Shown: in pieces, positions 62,000 to 64,000 of the stretch
How positions within the stretch are numbered: the stretch's first letter is position 1
How the letters are laid out: each line of letters begins with the position of its first letter
DNA from: an uncultured Pseudomonadota bacterium
GTDB taxonomy: Bacteria > Bdellovibrionota_C > UBA2361 > CALMIO01
Direction: 5' to 3'
DNA length: 64,000 nucleotides
Assembly (NCBI GenBank): GCA_937864035.1
Contig: CALMIO010000008.1
Location: 62,001-126,000, forward strand
Notes under the pieces: model-generated
Told to the model about the DNA's origin: nothing
Database searches by the model: none
Seen by the model: only the letters and a program-made list of their open reading frames with translations
Program-made: the position numbers and the translations under genes

Positions 62000-62623
62000 T
62001 TATGCCTTTTTTAAGCTTTCACGTCTCTCAAAAACATCATCAATCAAACCATATTCTTTGGCTTGAAGAGCGGTCATAAAAAAATCTCGATCAGAATCTT
62101 TTTCTATCACTTTTAAATCTTTCCCGGTATGATGACTAAGTATTTGATTTATCTCCTTTTTAACACGAAGCATCTCGCGCGCTTGAATTTCAATATCAGA
62201 GGCTTGACCACTAAAACCACCTAGCGGTTGGTGAATCATAATACGGGCATGTGGTAGCGCCGTGCGCTTGTTTTTAGCCCCCCCAGCTAACAGAACCGCT
62301 CCCATACTAGCGGCTTGACCAACGCAAACCGTCGCAACATCAGGTCTGATATATTGCATTGTGTCATATATCGCCAGACCTGCCGCGACCGAACCTCCCG
62401 GACTATTGATATATAAATAGATATCTTTTTCCGGATCTTCACTCTCTAAAAAAAGCAGTTGAGCAACTATCAAATTCGCAACAACATCATTCACCTCCGT
62501 GCCAAGAAAAACAATTCGTTCTTTAAGCAACCGAGAATAAATATCGTACGACCTTTCGCCGCGACCTGTTTGTTCAATAACAAACGGAACATAAACTGAG
62601 TTTGTAACATCTGAAATCGACAT
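62000..62623 (-). CDS. clpP: ATP-dependent Clp protease proteolytic subunit ClpP
   Basis: The 207-residue protease has the catalytic Ser in [14 protein letters not shown], His in [10 protein letters not shown] and Asp in the later [16 protein letters not shown] region. It forms a double ring of seven subunits that degrades proteins delivered by ClpX. It lies between tig and clpX. Confidence 0.96.
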   Translation of the reverse strand: MSISDVTNSVYVPFVIEQTGRGERSYDIYSRLLKERIVFLGTEVNDVVANLIVAQLLFLESEDPEKDIYLYINSPGGSVAAGLAIYDTMQYIRPDVATVCVGQAASMGAVLLAGGAKNKRTALPHARIMIHQPLGGFSGQASDIEIQAREMLRVKKEINQILSHHTGKDLKVIEKDSDRDFFMTALQAKEYGLIDDVFERRESLKKA

Positions 62624-62697
62624 AAATTAATTTAATCGAATCTTTAAGTGCAATCTAGAGAAAAAAGTTTAAACATCATGTAAGCTTTATGCTGGCC

Positions 62698-64000
62698 TTA
62701 AGTATATTCCACATCAGCAATCTCGCGCAACTGCTTAAGGAGTTTTTCAAATTTTATATCAGAAATTAAATTCTCTCTAAACTCTTCATTACTCAAAGCC
62801 TTCTTGATTGCCTTGCGACTGGCGCCATGCGTAGCGCCAATCATGGCAGATCTTAATTCTATATCAGGCTGTTCAACCTGAATATTATATTTTTCATATA
62901 ATTCTCCAACTATCAGGGAGCGTTTTAAAATTTTCAACGCCTGATCAAGATGCTTATCTTTTAAGCTCTTTAGATCGTATTTTTTATTCTGAATATCTTC
63001 GTCAGTCAGCTCTCCATTGTTTTTGGCGATACTTAGAATCTGCTCTTCAATCCAAGTTTCCGGCAAATTGAACGTGTTTTGTTCTATCAAACTTTCTAGA
63101 ACTTGGTGTTGAATTTTTTGTTCAAGCTGGCTTTCAGTCTCGCGCTCAAGCTGAGCACGCAAGGCGCTTTTTAGCTCCTCAAGCGTTCGCGCGTTATAGA
63201 TCTTATTTTTCTCCAAAAATTCATCGTTAATTTCGGGCAATATTAATCTTTTAATCTTATCAAGACGAATTGTTTGCCAATCGAAAAATTTACTTTCAGC
63301 TGGTAGTTCTTTTTTCTCCCCTAGCTTCATCCCTATTACCAAAGAGGCAATCTCAGGATCTCCAAACTCGGTCAGATCAATATGTTCTTGATATTCTCTG
63401 GTAGCTTGATTGACGACGCCATCGCTCTTGCCATCTTGCAACCGTGGCCAGATAGTAACCTCGCAAATATCTCCTTTTTCGGGTTGCTCACGATCGCTAA
63501 CCTCTTGCGGAGTGGCAAAGCGCGTCGCTATATTCCGAATCACCTGCTCTACTTGCGAATCATCAATCGGTTTTGGTTTTTCTATGGAGACTTTAATTTT
63601 TTCAAATTCTTTTAAAGGGAATTTTGGGAATATCCGAAATAGAACCTCTATTTTCATCTCGGACACCGCCCCATTAACAACACCTTGTTGGTTTGAATCG
63701 ACCGCATCTTTTTCGCTTATCAAACCGTCTCGCTCATGAAGTTTAATGTTCGGCGGAGCGATCAATTTTAACTGCTTTTCGTTAACATAATCAGCCACCA
63801 ACTTTTTAACCATCTGACTAAAAGCGGTTTCAAATATATCACTACCATAATGTTTCCATAAAATATTTGATGGTATTTTCCCAGGACGAAATCCCGGTAT
63901 TTTAGCGCTCTTCATATAGCTTGCGGAAACACCAGCTATCCAATGATCAAACTCCTGCTTAGGCACTCCAAATAAGACCTTTAGGTTAAGCTGATCAATC
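62698..64000 (-). CDS. tig: Trigger factor, N-terminus cut by window edge
   Basis: The reading frame runs off the right edge. The visible part is about 433 residues; the true start lies outside, since the frame is open with IDQLNLKVLFGVPKQ before an internal GTG at 63966. The ribosome-binding domain has KIPGFRPGKIPSNILWKHYG. The PPIase-like domain is at about 150-235, and the C-terminal chaperone arms follow. Trigger factor binds emerging chains at the ribosome. It heads tig-clpP-clpX. Confidence 0.95.
   Translation of the reverse strand, partial: IDQLNLKVLFGVPKQEFDHWIAGVSASYMKSAKIPGFRPGKIPSNILWKHYGSDIFETAFSQMVKKLVADYVNEKQLKLIAPPNIKLHERDGLISEKDAVDSNQQGVVNGAVSEMKIEVLFRIFPKFPLKEFEKIKVSIEKPKPIDDSQVEQVIRNIATRFATPQEVSDREQPEKGDICEVTIWPRLQDGKSDGVVNQATREYQEHIDLTEFGDPEIASLVIGMKLGEKKELPAESKFFDWQTIRLDKIKRLILPEINDEFLEKNKIYNARTLEELKSALRAQLERETESQLEQKIQHQVLESLIEQNTFNLPETWIEEQILSIAKNNGELTDEDIQNKKYDLKSLKDKHLDQALKILKRSLIVGELYEKYNIQVEQPDIELRSAMIGATHGASRKAIKKALSNEEFRENLISDIKFEKLLKQLREIADVEYT

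Noticed and set aside
62698..63966. Trigger factor starting at the internal GTG
   Set aside because: Conserved N-terminal sequence continues beyond this codon to the window edge, so the real start is outside.
1..64000. CRISPR arrays, rRNA genes and prophage
   Set aside because: I saw no regularly spaced repeats, no rRNA sequence and no phage structural genes.

Overview
The window comes from an AT-rich Gram-negative bacterium. It encodes LpxD (lipid A), Tat translocase subunits, several lipoproteins with lipoboxes, OmpA-type envelope proteins and a non-flagellar type III secretion system (T3SS). Families that I associate mainly with the former Deltaproteobacteria (DUF6178, DUF4911, Ser/Thr kinase signalling, NtrC-type regulators, the helical family at 56285-56947) make a myxobacterial, bdellovibrio-like or related lineage the best guess. 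I cannot name a genus, and this placement is inference.

Layout. 1-4.4 kb: T3SS genes on the minus strand (sigma-28-like factor, sctJ, sctQ, a small rod or needle candidate, and sctV running off the left edge). 4.5-8.6 kb: miaA, an HU/IHF protein, two unknown proteins and an OmpA-like lipoprotein. 8.7-11.8 kb: a pair of M16 proteases, one active and one degenerate. 11.9-14.1 kb: a three-gene AmgK-like kinase / RapZ C-domain / MurU-like cassette. 14.2-16.6 kb: fabD, an odd glutathione peroxidase and a DUF3313 lipoprotein. 16.6-19.9 kb: a PP2C phosphatase-FHA-Ser/Thr kinase operon. 20-25.3 kb: cobalamin adenosyltransferase, an unknown protein, an HMG-CoA lyase-like enzyme, small proteins, a methyltransferase and a glycosyltransferase. 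25.3-32.3 kb, minus strand: gyrA-gpsA, and sthA with a histidine-phosphotransferase-like protein and an NtrC-type regulator. 32.3-36 kb: gatCAB and a DUF4911 protein. 36-39.6 kb: ppiD, an M50 protease, rpmB and ridA. 39.6-43.8 kb: a second T3SS locus (sctL-sctN), a second ridA, infC and DUF6178. 44-49.3 kb: an adenosine deaminase-like enzyme, pyk, a HTH/coiled-coil protein, a decayed IS5-type transposase and an OmpA protein. 49.6-55.1 kb: coaE, a tyrosine recombinase, tatB-tatC, lpxD and a VWA lipoprotein. 55.2-57.7 kb: tRNA-Arg(UCG), a UPF0173 hydrolase, an unknown helical protein, a periplasmic HMA protein and tRNA-Val(UAC). 57.7-64 kb: the protein quality-control cluster tig-clpP-clpX-lon, with tig running off the right edge.

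How it fits together. Most genes are housekeeping. The accessory interest lies in the dispersed T3SS with its own sigma factor, the envelope-linked phosphorylation operon, the peptidoglycan-recycling-like cassette, and several proteins with unknown function or altered active sites. I saw no CRISPR array, rRNA gene, prophage or intact insertion sequence.
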